A stretch of 34,599 bases of DNA from JBMOLK01 sp049325575. GTDB taxonomy: Bacteria > Bacillota > Clostridia > Acetivibrionales > Acetivibrionaceae. The DNA lies in NCBI GenBank assembly GCA_049325575.1, contig JBMOLK010000314.1:1-34599 (forward strand), written 5' to 3'. A model generated the notes under the pieces. The model was not told the DNA's origin. It searched no databases and worked only from the letters and a program-made list of their open reading frames with translations. The translations under genes were made by a program, and so were the position numbers. Positions 1 to 7,121 of this stretch are shown here, one piece after another. How positions within the stretch are numbered: position 1 is the first letter of the stretch; each line of letters begins with the position of its first letter.

Positions 1-151
1 GGGTACCTTCAAGTATCACAAGTGTTTGTCCTACAACCAGCTGTGTTGGATCTTCCAGCTCATTGTCTGAAATTATTTTTTGTGGTGAAACACGATATAA
101 TTGCGCGATGGAATATATGCTTTCACCGGGTCTGACAACATGAATTCTCAA
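1..151 (-). CDS. LysM-domain protein, N-terminal part only (likely spore-type YaaH/SleL-like)
   Basis: The first 50 codons of a gene that runs off the left edge. The reading begins RIHVVRPGESIYSIAQLYRV and continues to a VVGQTLVI motif, which together form one complete LysM peptidoglycan-binding module with no signal peptide before it. A LysM at the very N-terminus without a signal peptide is typical of YaaH-type glycoside hydrolase 18 proteins that act on the spore cortex, but the catalytic domain would lie outside the window, so that part is inference. The start is taken as TTG at 151-149 because a strong GGGGAGGTG ribosome-binding site sits about ten bases upstream and no ATG or GTG is available in frame. 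A CATATATT element at 209-202 resembles a sigma-E minus-10 box, which would suit a spore gene, but no convincing minus-35 was found. Confidence 0.8.
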   Translation of the reverse strand, partial: MRIHVVRPGESIYSIAQLYRVSPQKIISDNELEDPTQLVVGQTLVILEGT

Positions 152-258
152 GCAAATGGCACCTCCCCTTCTATTACATTCTGCAACTATCTATTTAGTT
201 TAATATATGTAGGTTAACCAAAATAGGTTACTGTAAACTTGTTGAGGATAAGAAGGGG

Positions 259-282
259 AAGGGAGCGGTGACCCGCTCCCTT
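259..282 (-). terminator. Hairpin after the duplicated propeller gene
   Basis: A 10-bp perfect stem (AAGGGAGCGG / CCGCTCCCTT) with a 4-base loop lies 13 bases beyond the stop codon of the 654-residue gene. The following tract in the minus direction is pyrimidine-rich (CCCCTTCTT) rather than a clean T run, so termination efficiency may be moderate. Confidence 0.6.
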
Positions 283-294
283 TCTTAAGAAACA

Positions 295-2259
295 TTAAAA
301 CGTCGTAATATCCAAAGTCTCAATAAAATAATTACCTGTTGAAGCCTTGTATATTATAATTAACTTGCTATCCTTATAGTAAATATTTATAATACTTCCT
401 TTAGAATCATATGTGTCTATAGCCTGCAATGTATTATAGTCATAAGAATAAATCATCCCTGCAGATGTACCTATGAAGAATCTGCCGCTTCCAAGGTCGA
501 ATGCAATGTCAGCAAACTGATAACCAAGCTTTGCATAGTACATCATATCCTTTGCCCTATCCTGATCTGTTTTAAATATTACTCCGGAACCATTGAAAAG
601 ATATTTTCCATCCGGTGATATTCTAAAGTTTTTATTAAGCGGATAATCTCCATGGTATGGAGAATCATATCCTCCAGGATATGCAGGATCCGTAAACAGG
701 CCCTTTGATATATTGTATGCTGTATAATCCCTTGGTGAGGTATCTGTAGTTATTGTATAAATCCTGTTCATTGCAGGGTTCAGCTCGGCATAACTTCTTG
801 TACGGATTCCGGTTGATGATATTTCCCTGTTTGGCTGTCTTATATAAGACTTCATTTTAGTCCACTGGCCTGAACCTGATGCAATATAAATGTATCCATC
901 CCTTCCTGCAGCTATATCAAAAGGGTCAAGGTTTATATCAAACTGTTCCTTTAAAGTAAATGAATCGGGATTAACAACTGCAACAGCCCCGGATTGGCTG
1001 GTCTCAGGTATATAGAAGTTGTGCTCTGCTTTTAACAAACATACATATAATTCATTATTTGCAAAGGTAAGGCTCTCAGTCATCAGTCCAAATGTCATGC
1101 TTGCCACCAGACCCGTTTCATAGTCTACCGCATAAAGCTTCTTATTTGCCTTATCAGTCAGGTAAATAACAGGCTTTGCAGGATGAATAAATGAATCTGC
1201 AGGAACAAAATTAAGTGCAGTACGTTTGGATAACGAAAGTGAGCTTGTTGAAGCCGTCAAGGTGTCAACATAGCAGCCACCCATTGAATTTTTGGCTACA
1301 CACACCAGCTTGTCATTCTTATAATGTAAACCTGTAATATTTAATTTGTTGAAATAGACACTTTTCATTCCGAGAGTATTATAATCGTAAGTATATATAT
1401 ATCCTACAGATGTGCCTATAAAGAACCTGTTGTTCCCAAGGTCAAAAGCTATATCCGAAAAGCTCTTGCTTATTTTGGCATGGTAAATCATATCCTTTGT
1501 CTTATCCTGATCAGTCTTAAATATTACTCCGGAACCATTAAACAAGTATTTACCATCCGGTGATATTCTAAAGTTCTTGTAAAGAGGATAGTCTCCATGG
1601 TAAGGGGAGTCATATCCACCAGGATATGCAGGATCTGTAAACAAGCCGTTTGAAATATTATACGCTCTATAGTCTCTAGGTGAGGTATCTGTAGTTATTG
1701 TGTATATTCTATCCATAGTAGGGTGCAGCTCTGAATAGCATCTTGTGCGTATTCCTGTTGACGCTGATTCCCTTTTAGGCTGCCTTATGTAAGACTTCAT
1801 TTTTGTCCACTGCCCTGAACCCGATGCAATATAAATATATCCATCCGTATCAACAGCTATGTCAAAGGGATCAAGGTTTATCTCAAACTGCTCCTTTAAA
1901 GTAAATGTATCAGGATCAATTACTGCTATAGCCCCGGATTGGTTCTCGTCGGGGATATAGAAATTATGCTCAGCTTTTAATAAGCACACGTATATTTCGT
2001 TATTTGCAAAAGTAAGACTTTCTGGCGGCAAACCAAAGGTAATGCTGGTTTTTTCACCTGTTTCATAATTAACTGCATGCAGTTGTTTGTTTACCTTATC
2101 CGTCAGGTAAGCAACAGGTTTAGTGGGGTGCGGAACAGAGTCTGCCGGAATAAAATCAAGGGCAATATCCGTCATTGCAAAGCTGTTTTGTACAATTAAT
2201 ATTGTACAGAGAAAAGTTAAGATAAGTACCTTAGATAAAAAGCTTGTAAATCGTTTCAT
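295..2259 (-). CDS. Secreted protein with two tandem propeller-like units; function unknown
   Basis: A 654-residue protein with an N-terminal signal peptide (KRF, a hydrophobic stretch around residues 9-24, then SFA and a probable cleavage near 28). The mature part consists of two copies of a roughly 300-residue unit, residues about 32-334 and 347-649. The copies align at a constant offset of 315 residues with no gaps. Each contains repeated motifs such as YLTDK..K.L.AV.YETG, GYIYIASGSGQW, RIYTITTDTSPRDY and SPDGKYLFNGSGVIFKT, which read like short beta-blades of a YncE/WD-like propeller. One unit is long enough for a whole propeller. No catalytic motif, SLH, dockerin or sortase signal is visible, so it is probably a secreted or wall-associated binding protein, but its ligand is not known. 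The start codon has a good AAGGAGGTCAACCC leader. The promoter region carries a LexA-like box. Confidence 0.85.
   Translation of the reverse strand: MKRFTSFLSKVLILTFLCTILIVQNSFAMTDIALDFIPADSVPHPTKPVAYLTDKVNKQLHAVNYETGEKTSITFGLPPESLTFANNEIYVCLLKAEHNFYIPDENQSGAIAVIDPDTFTLKEQFEINLDPFDIAVDTDGYIYIASGSGQWTKMKSYIRQPKRESASTGIRTRCYSELHPTMDRIYTITTDTSPRDYRAYNISNGLFTDPAYPGGYDSPYHGDYPLYKNFRISPDGKYLFNGSGVIFKTDQDKTKDMIYHAKISKSFSDIAFDLGNNRFFIGTSVGYIYTYDYNTLGMKSVYFNKLNITGLHYKNDKLVCVAKNSMGGCYVDTLTASTSSLSLSKRTALNFVPADSFIHPAKPVIYLTDKANKKLYAVDYETGLVASMTFGLMTESLTFANNELYVCLLKAEHNFYIPETSQSGAVAVVNPDSFTLKEQFDINLDPFDIAAGRDGYIYIASGSGQWTKMKSYIRQPNREISSTGIRTRSYAELNPAMNRIYTITTDTSPRDYTAYNISKGLFTDPAYPGGYDSPYHGDYPLNKNFRISPDGKYLFNGSGVIFKTDQDRAKDMMYYAKLGYQFADIAFDLGSGRFFIGTSAGMIYSYDYNTLQAIDTYDSKGSIINIYYKDSKLIIIYKASTGNYFIETLDITTF
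313..1221 (-). repeat. Intragenic duplication, copy 2
   Basis: Encodes residues about 347-649, the second copy of the unit. Several stretches are identical to copy 1, for example the FTDPAYPGGYDSPYHGDYPL segment. Confidence 0.85.
1258..2166 (-). repeat. Intragenic duplication, copy 1
   Basis: Encodes residues about 32-334 of the 654-residue secreted protein. It pairs with copy 2 at a constant shift of 945 bp without any insertion or deletion. By eye about four in five residues are identical to copy 2. Confidence 0.85.
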
Positions 2260-2303
2260 GGGTTGACCTCCTTAAATGTTATATTATTCTTACCAAAGAC
2301 ATT

Positions 2304-2316
2304 CGAACATATGTTC
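2304..2316 (-). promoter_or_regulatory. LexA/DinR-type SOS box
   Basis: CGAACATATGTTC contains the perfect 12-bp palindrome GAACATATGTTC. It fits the Gram-positive LexA consensus CGAAC-RNRY-GTTCG at every position except the last. It lies just downstream of a TATAAT box, so it would cover the predicted transcription start of the 654-residue gene, about 45-57 bases before its ATG. Operator function is inferred from sequence and position. Confidence 0.6.
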
Positions 2317-2323
2317 TTTATAC

Positions 2324-2352
2324 ATTATATACTAAATTGTCCAGTTGGTAAA
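2324..2352 (-). promoter_or_regulatory. Sigma-A-like promoter of the duplicated propeller gene
   Basis: Minus-10 TATAAT at 2329-2324, a 17-base spacer, and minus-35 TTTACC at 2352-2347 (four of six consensus bases). The predicted start point falls at about 2317, inside or at the edge of the LexA-like box. Confidence 0.55.
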
Positions 2353-2359
2353 TACCAAC
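2344..2359. promoter_or_regulatory. Perfect palindrome GTTGGTA-AA-TACCAAC over the minus-35
   Basis: Seven-base arms separated by two bases overlap the minus-35 element of the propeller gene promoter. This is the expected position for a second operator. The cognate regulator cannot be named. Confidence 0.4.
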
Positions 2360-2446
2360 AAAAGTGTAAACCAGGTTCAAAGCTCCCTGTGTCAATACCT
2401 TAACCCATGCCCATAATCGAAGATAAACGTAGTATATGGAAGTTAA

Positions 2447-2473
2447 AAAAAAGGCCCGGTACGGGCCTTTTTT
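2447..2473 (-). terminator. Rho-independent terminator, bidirectional in form
   Basis: AAAAAAGGCCCG, a 3-base loop, then CGGGCCTTTTTT. The GC-rich stem with an A run on one side and a T run on the other lies about 43 bases after the stop of the resolvase-like gene and should end that transcription unit. Confidence 0.9.
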
Positions 2474-2516
2474 AAAGGTTTCGATTGCTTGTCCCGGCTA
2501 TAAGTCCGGGAACCCT

Positions 2517-3044
2517 TTAGACTTGAGGTCTATTGTCGGCATGAATATCCAGATATGCCTCAATAATTTTATTTTGAAGCTCTATAGTAGGGTCCTTAAC
2601 TATTGATTTCTCATTAGAGGTTATATCATCAAGCAGGTTTATACCGTTTTGCTCCATCTCATACAAAGTGTTGTAAATCTTTCTGCTCAAGTTACCAAGA
2701 GTATCAGCAGGTGTGTTCAAAAACCGCTTATCACTTATGGAATAAACACGGATATTCATGGTTGATAATGTCTCCAGCAGTTCTGTAATACCGGTATTGT
2801 CAGTTGAAAGTGTATCCTTGCTATTAACAAAAACGGCAGTAACACCATTATTTTTAATATCATCTAACAGTTTTCTGATGCCTTCACGTTCCAAGCCCGC
2901 CCCGCTGCCGGTATCTATAAAAACATCCGCCAGGTCATACTCATGTTCAAATACTGCATTCTCAATATTACGTTTTTGTTCATCAATGGCATTTCTGTCA
3001 TCTGTCACTACTCTTATATATCCGCTTGCTTTCTTTCTATCCAT
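2517..3044 (-). CDS. Serine-recombinase (resolvase) N-terminal fold protein lacking catalytic residues
   Basis: A 175-residue protein whose first ~125 residues follow the resolvase N-terminal domain: GYIRVVTDD near residue 8, FIDTGSGAGLEREGIRKLL around residue 42, a hydrophobic strand VTAVFVNSKDTL, and ITELLETLSTMNIRVYSIS. In active enzymes of this family (gamma-delta resolvase) the first motif is YARVST with the nucleophilic serine; here that serine is valine. The usual LDRLGRD arginine motif is replaced by KDTLSTD, so both catalytic arginines are missing. There is no helix-turn-helix or long zinc/coiled-coil C-terminus, so DNA cutting is very unlikely. It may be a domesticated regulatory or structural protein. 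A GAAGGAG site precedes the ATG. It lies 61 bp after the 78-residue gene and was probably co-transcribed with it. Confidence 0.75.
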   Translation of the reverse strand: MDRKKASGYIRVVTDDRNAIDEQKRNIENAVFEHEYDLADVFIDTGSGAGLEREGIRKLLDDIKNNGVTAVFVNSKDTLSTDNTGITELLETLSTMNIRVYSISDKRFLNTPADTLGNLSRKIYNTLYEMEQNGINLLDDITSNEKSIVKDPTIELQNKIIEAYLDIHADNRPQV

Positions 3045-3105
3045 GCATCCTTAACTCCTTCATTCTAACTTATTAGAGATAACAAACTTAAAAAAGGATG
3101 AAACG

Positions 3106-3342
3106 TTATTCTACTCTTTTCTGTGCTGTAAAATAGAACTCGCTTCCGTGCCCACCATGAGGTTGGTAGTCAAATCCCTGCCTTACCAATTCATCCGTAA
3201 CCCTGCCGGCATCATGAGCATCAGCCGCCTCTATCCGTATAGTAACTTTATCACCGGGATTTAAACTCTTTAAATTATCCCTTAATACATTAATATCATG
3301 TTGATCAATTTCTTTACCAAAATTTACTGAAATATCAGACAT
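3106..3342 (-). CDS. Small conserved-looking protein of unknown function (78 residues)
   Basis: Not recognised. The protein is acidic to neutral and soluble, with no signal peptide or membrane segment. Predicted alternation of helix and strand (VNFGKEIDQHDINVLRDNLK, then DKVTIRIEA, then a helix DAGRVTDELVRQG, then a strand SEFYFTAQKRV) suggests a compact alpha/beta fold. A histidine/glycine cluster PHGGHGSE lies near residue 61. It has an excellent AAAAAAAGGAGTG ribosome-binding site, and it precedes the catalytically dead resolvase-like gene on the same strand, which suggests a two-gene unit. A real gene is likely from its start signals; function is open. Confidence 0.7.
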   Translation of the reverse strand: MSDISVNFGKEIDQHDINVLRDNLKSLNPGDKVTIRIEAADAHDAGRVTDELVRQGFDYQPHGGHGSEFYFTAQKRVE

Positions 3343-3411
3343 AGTAACACTCCTTTTTTTATTATTATTTTACTAAAACAAGCATTTTATGAGTTAACCC
3401 TTTCAAAAGAC

Positions 3412-3435
3412 AAAAGCCGCATTTATGCGGCTTTT
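3412..3435 (-). terminator. Rho-independent terminator of the liv operon
   Basis: AAAAGCCGCAT / ATGCGGCTTTT forms an 11-bp perfect stem with a 2-base loop and a terminal T run in the minus direction. It lies 38 bases beyond the stop of the CBS-ACT remnant. Confidence 0.85.
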
Positions 3436-3473
3436 ACCCTATCGTTTTTAACTTGTTTATACAGCACATCCTG

Positions 3474-3616
3474 TTACAATGTCTTTTTCATCACAGATAT
3501 AACTCTATACCCGTGACTCTCGAGAGTTTTTTCTATCTCATCGGTATTCAGGGTGTTTACTCTTATGACAACATCACTTAAACCGGATTGGAAGTCATTC
3601 TGTTTTTTACATACAT
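3474..3616 (-). pseudogene. Remnant of a CBS-ACT (AcuB-like) protein gene with internal deletion
   Basis: Four bases after the livF stop an ATG opens MYVKNRMTSNPV followed at once by a stop. MYVKNRMTSNP is the typical start of CBS-domain proteins of the AcuB type. Directly downstream, in a different frame, the sequence reads GLSDVVIRVNTLNTDEIEKT and then LESHGYRVISVMKKTL before a TAA at 3476-3474, the typical C-terminal ACT segment of the same family. Intact members are about 210 residues; both CBS domains and most of the ACT domain are gone, and the ends are out of frame. A GGGAGG site within the end of livF would have served as ribosome-binding site. A CBS-ACT gene as the last member of clostridial liv operons is a known arrangement, which supports this reading. 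Confidence 0.8.
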
Positions 3617-3620
3617 AAAA

Positions 3621-4325
3621 TCAGCCTCCCAGATATGCTATCTTGATTTCTTCACTCTGTGAAAGTTCTTTTCCAGAGCCTTCAAGTACTATGGAGCCGG
3701 TTTCCAACACATAAGCCCTACGAGCTATTGAAAGCGCCATATTTGCATTCTGTTCAACAAGGAGAATGGTTGTTCCCTGCTTGTTTATATCCTCTATTAT
3801 TGAAAATATTTCTTTTACCAGAAGCGGTGCTAATCCCATAGACGGCTCATCCATAAGTAAAAGCCTGGGTCTTGACATCAGTGCTCTTCCTATAGCAAGC
3901 ATTTGCTGTTCACCACCACTTAAAGTGCCGGCATTTTGCCTGCTTCTCTTCTCAAGAACCGGAAACCTGGCATATACTTGATCCAGGTCATCTCTAATTC
4001 CCTTTTTATCCCTTCTTAGGTATGCTCCAAGCTCAAGGTTCTCAAGAACAGTCATTCCGGAAAAAACATGCCTACCTTCAGGAACATGTGAAAGCCCTTT
4101 TTTGACTATCTCCTGTGCATAAAGACCGCTGATGGTATCACCATTAAAGCAAACTACACCCTGGGACGGCTTTATAAGTCCTGAAATTGTCCTTAGAGCT
4201 GTTGTCTTTCCTGCACCGTTTGCACCGATAAGGGTAACAATCTCACCCTCTTTAACTGTTAGGGAAATATCCTTCAAAGCATGAATAACCCCATAATAAA
4301 CATGTAAATTCTTTACCTCAAGCAT
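3621..4325 (-). CDS. livF: Branched-chain amino acid ABC transporter, ATP-binding protein LivF
   Basis: A 234-residue cytoplasmic ATPase, one of the two nucleotide-binding subunits of the LIV importer. Walker A GANGAGKTT at residues ~34-42, signature LSGGEQQ, Walker B LLLMDEPSMGLAP and the LVEQNA segment typical of LivF in place of the H-loop histidine are all present. The start is placed at ATG 4325-4323 rather than further upstream: AGGAGG lies directly before it, it gives MLEVKNLHVYYG, and the length matches the family. It overlaps the end of livG by eight bases (ATGCTTGA), indicating translational coupling. It is followed after four bases by the CBS-ACT remnant. Confidence 0.95.
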   Translation of the reverse strand: MLEVKNLHVYYGVIHALKDISLTVKEGEIVTLIGANGAGKTTALRTISGLIKPSQGVVCFNGDTISGLYAQEIVKKGLSHVPEGRHVFSGMTVLENLELGAYLRRDKKGIRDDLDQVYARFPVLEKRSRQNAGTLSGGEQQMLAIGRALMSRPRLLLMDEPSMGLAPLLVKEIFSIIEDINKQGTTILLVEQNANMALSIARRAYVLETGSIVLEGSGKELSQSEEIKIAYLGG

Positions 4326-5103
4326 CAAGAACCTCCTCTCCAAGGTAGGCCTCAATAACCTTCTTGTTTCTCTTTATTTCCTCCGGCTTTCCATTTGCAA
4401 TTACCATACCGTAATCCAAAACATAAATTCTTTCACAGATTTTCATAACCAGTGACATATCATGCTCAATAAGAAGTATAGTCAAATCAAACTCTTTTCT
4501 TATCCACTCAATCAAGCTTGTAAGTTCTGCGGTTTCATTAGGGTTCATACCTGCTGCAGGCTCGTCAAGGAGCAGGAGCATCGGTTTAGTGGCAAGGGCT
4601 CTTGCTATTTCAAGCCTTCTCTGTTCTCCGTAAGGTAGATTTCTAGCAAGTTCGTCCTTTTTAGATTCCAGTTTGAAAATATCAAGCATTTTCATTGCTT
4701 TATCAAATATCTCCTGTTCCTCCCTGTAAAATGATGGCAGCCTGAACATGGAAGAAAACACACCGTATCTTACATTCTGGTGCATGGCAATACGGATATT
4801 ATCCAGCACGCTTAAATCCTTAAACAGCCTGATATTCTGGAATGTTCTGGCAATCCCCAGCTTTGTTATGGCATATGGCTTCAAACCGCTGATTTTTCTT
4901 ACTCTTTCCCCAGCATTAAGCTCGATACTTCCCGCGCTTGGCACATAGACCCCGCTCAAAAGATTAAAAACCGAGGTCTTTCCTGCACCGTTAGGCCCAA
5001 TAAGCCCCACAAGCTCCCCTTTTGCAAGCTCAATATTTACATTGGATACCGCAGTTAATCCACCGAAAGATTTTGTAAGGTTACTAACTGTAAGCAGTGC
5101 CAT
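4318..5103 (-). CDS. livG: Branched-chain amino acid ABC transporter, ATP-binding protein LivG
   Basis: The second ATPase of the LIV importer, 261 residues. Walker A GPNGAGKTS near residue 36, the long LivG-specific insert after Q-loop segment GIARTFQNIRLF, the degenerate signature LPYGEQRRLEIARAL, Walker B LLLLDEPAAGMNP and the H-loop LLIEHDM are present in order. The insert and the LIEHDM ending distinguish LivG from LivF. It starts 9 bases after livM behind GAGGTGATAGA and overlaps livF at its end, so the four transport genes form one tight operon. Confidence 0.95.
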   Translation of the reverse strand: MALLTVSNLTKSFGGLTAVSNVNIELAKGELVGLIGPNGAGKTSVFNLLSGVYVPSAGSIELNAGERVRKISGLKPYAITKLGIARTFQNIRLFKDLSVLDNIRIAMHQNVRYGVFSSMFRLPSFYREEQEIFDKAMKMLDIFKLESKKDELARNLPYGEQRRLEIARALATKPMLLLLDEPAAGMNPNETAELTSLIEWIRKEFDLTILLIEHDMSLVMKICERIYVLDYGMVIANGKPEEIKRNKKVIEAYLGEEVLDA

Positions 5104-5112
5104 TCTATCACC

Positions 5113-6063
5113 TCACACTTTCAGCTTCTCCGGCCTTTTCCAGGGAAAGCCGGTGAATTTGATTTTTTTATTCTTAATTTGCTCTCTAACAATCATTACC
5201 GTAACAAGTATCAGGGAATACAAAATCATTCTTATTTCAGGAAAATCCTGCAGGTACAAAGAAACTACTGCCAGCAGAACTGCTGATATTACAGAGCCTT
5301 TAAGGCTCCCCATACCTCCAATAACTACTATTACAAGGATGTCTATGGATCTTAGAAAGCCAAACATATCCGGCTTTATGAAATAAAAGTAGCTGGAGTA
5401 GAGGGCTCCTGCTATACCTGCGCAGAATGCACCTATAACAAAAACAATAACCTTGTATTTTGTTGTATTTACTCCCATTGCTTCAGAAGCGATTTCATCC
5501 TCTTTTATTGATTTGCATGCTCTACCATAGGAGGAGCCAATAAAGTTTTTGATTATTATTACAGTACCGGCAGTAAAAATATAAAGCCATGCCCAGTTTG
5601 CATACTGTGGAATACCGCTCAAGCCTGCAGCACCGCCGGTAAAATCAAGATTCAGCATAACAATCTTAATTATTTCGGCCAAACCCAGGGTAGCAATTGC
5701 CAGGTAATCCCCCTTAAGCCTAAGGGTGGGAATTCCAATAATAAGCCCTACAACTGCCGCCAATACAGCGCCTGTCAATATGCCGATAAAAAAGGAATGC
5801 TCCCCGCCCATATTCATGGTAATGAGGGCACATGAATATGCTCCTATGGACATAAATCCTGCATGTCCAAGGGAGAACTGGCCGGTGAAACCTGCAATAA
5901 GATTAAGACTTACGGCCAATATTATATTAATACATATCAAGGCCAGGGTGATCTGATAGTAATCGCTTAAAATATTCAGCAAGATAAGGACCTGAATTAT
6001 TCCGTAAAGTCCAATCATGCCAACAGCAGATTTAATATTATTATAGTTTATTAAATTTTTCAT
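5113..6063 (-). CDS. livM: Branched-chain amino acid ABC transporter permease LivM
   Basis: A 316-residue polytopic membrane protein with about eight to ten hydrophobic segments. The family hallmarks LNLIAGFTGQFSLGHAGFMS and the coupling-helix region EDEIASEAMGVNTTKYK (EAA-like loop contacting the ATPases) are present. It ends in a basic cytoplasmic tail. The ATG at 6063-6061 is preferred over the GTG at 6072, because GTG directly abuts the livH stop and has no free ribosome-binding site, whereas AGGTGGGG precedes the ATG. It pairs with LivH to form the channel. Confidence 0.93.
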   Translation of the reverse strand: MKNLINYNNIKSAVGMIGLYGIIQVLILLNILSDYYQITLALICINIILAVSLNLIAGFTGQFSLGHAGFMSIGAYSCALITMNMGGEHSFFIGILTGAVLAAVVGLIIGIPTLRLKGDYLAIATLGLAEIIKIVMLNLDFTGGAAGLSGIPQYANWAWLYIFTAGTVIIIKNFIGSSYGRACKSIKEDEIASEAMGVNTTKYKVIVFVIGAFCAGIAGALYSSYFYFIKPDMFGFLRSIDILVIVVIGGMGSLKGSVISAVLLAVVSLYLQDFPEIRMILYSLILVTVMIVREQIKNKKIKFTGFPWKRPEKLKV

Positions 6064-6072
6064 TAACCCCAC

Positions 6073-6954
6073 CTACACTTTCTCGCGGATATTTTTACCC
6101 AAAAGCCCTGAAGGTTTTATCAAAAGAATTATTATCAGTACTGCAAAGGCAACTGCGTCTTTATACAAAGAACTTCCGTACCCGCTAACCATTGTCTCGA
6201 CAGCACCTATGGAAAATCCTCCTATAAGGGCACCGGGAATTATGCCTATACCTCCGAACACTGCTGCAACAAAGGCCTTAAGCCCAGGAATTATTCCCAT
6301 CAACGGGTCAATTGAATTGTAATAAACACCTACGAGAATGCCGGCTGCACCAGCTAATGCAGAGCCTATTGCGAAGGTAAACGATATTGTCCTGTTCACA
6401 TTAATACCCATGAGCTGTGCCGCATCCTTATCCATTGAAACAGCTCTCATGGCTTTACCTATACGTGTTTTATGCACAATATACTGTAAAAGAATCATTA
6501 AGACTACAGCTATTGTAAATAAATAAATCTGCTTAATGTTGATTATAACACCGTTAAACAACTCATAACTTTTATCAGGCAGTACAGCCGGATAAGTTCT
6601 CACATCCGCTTTGGCAAAAAACACTACGGTATACTCAAGAAACAACGAAACACCTATAGCAGTTATAAGAGCTGCTATCCTGCTTGAATTACGCAAGGGT
6701 TTGTATGCAACCTTTTCTATAACAACCCCTAACAATGCACATATTATCATAGAAATAACCAGGGCCGGAAAGAATCCCAATTCAAGATAGGTGATAGAGA
6801 TAAAACCCACATATGCACCAATCATATATATATCACCATGGGCAAAGTTGATAAGCTTAATGATGCCGTAAACCATTGTATATCCCAATGCAATCAAAGC
6901 ATATATACTTCCAAGCGAAAGCCCGTTAATCAACTGCTGTAAAAACTGACTCAA
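6073..6954 (-). CDS. livH: Branched-chain amino acid ABC transporter permease LivH
   Basis: A 293-residue membrane permease. The N-terminus SQFLQQLINGLSLGSIYALI followed by ALGYTMVYGIIKLINFAHGD is the LivH signature; the EAA-like loop reads MDKDAAQLMGINVNRT. The start is assigned to TTG at 6954-6952, because AGGGGGTGGGG lies just upstream and the protein then begins exactly where LivH proteins usually do. A longer TTG-initiated form from 7002 would add an unrelated 16-residue extension. The gap to livJ is 167 bp and holds a long hairpin. It ends 9 bases before livM. Confidence 0.92.
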   Translation of the reverse strand: MSQFLQQLINGLSLGSIYALIALGYTMVYGIIKLINFAHGDIYMIGAYVGFISITYLELGFFPALVISMIICALLGVVIEKVAYKPLRNSSRIAALITAIGVSLFLEYTVVFFAKADVRTYPAVLPDKSYELFNGVIINIKQIYLFTIAVVLMILLQYIVHKTRIGKAMRAVSMDKDAAQLMGINVNRTISFTFAIGSALAGAAGILVGVYYNSIDPLMGIIPGLKAFVAAVFGGIGIIPGALIGGFSIGAVETMVSGYGSSLYKDAVAFAVLIIILLIKPSGLLGKNIREKV

Positions 6955-7020
6955 ATACCCCACCCCCTCTGCTCTGCCTTGGGAAAACCAAATAAAAGAC
7001 AATTATGTTTTTAATACCAT

Positions 7021-7064
7021 ATAAACTTTAAGTGAGAGGGTCCATCCTCTCACTTAAAGTTTAT
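7021..7064 (-). promoter_or_regulatory. Intercistronic hairpin between livJ and livH
   Basis: A 19-bp perfect inverted repeat (arms 7021-7039 and 7046-7064) with a 6-base loop and no T run after it. It lies 57 bases past the livJ stop and about 65 before the livH start. Such structures commonly protect the upstream binding-protein mRNA or partly block read-through; the exact role is inferred. Confidence 0.8.
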
Positions 7065-7121
7065 ACCCTTGTTTCCACGCCATCTAAAGCATTGAAATCC
7101 TAAAATCAGCTAACCTGATTC

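Noticed and set aside
2517..3044. Active site-specific recombinase marking a mobile element
   Set aside because: Catalytic serine and arginines are missing, and no inverted repeats, integrase partner or attachment sites were found nearby.
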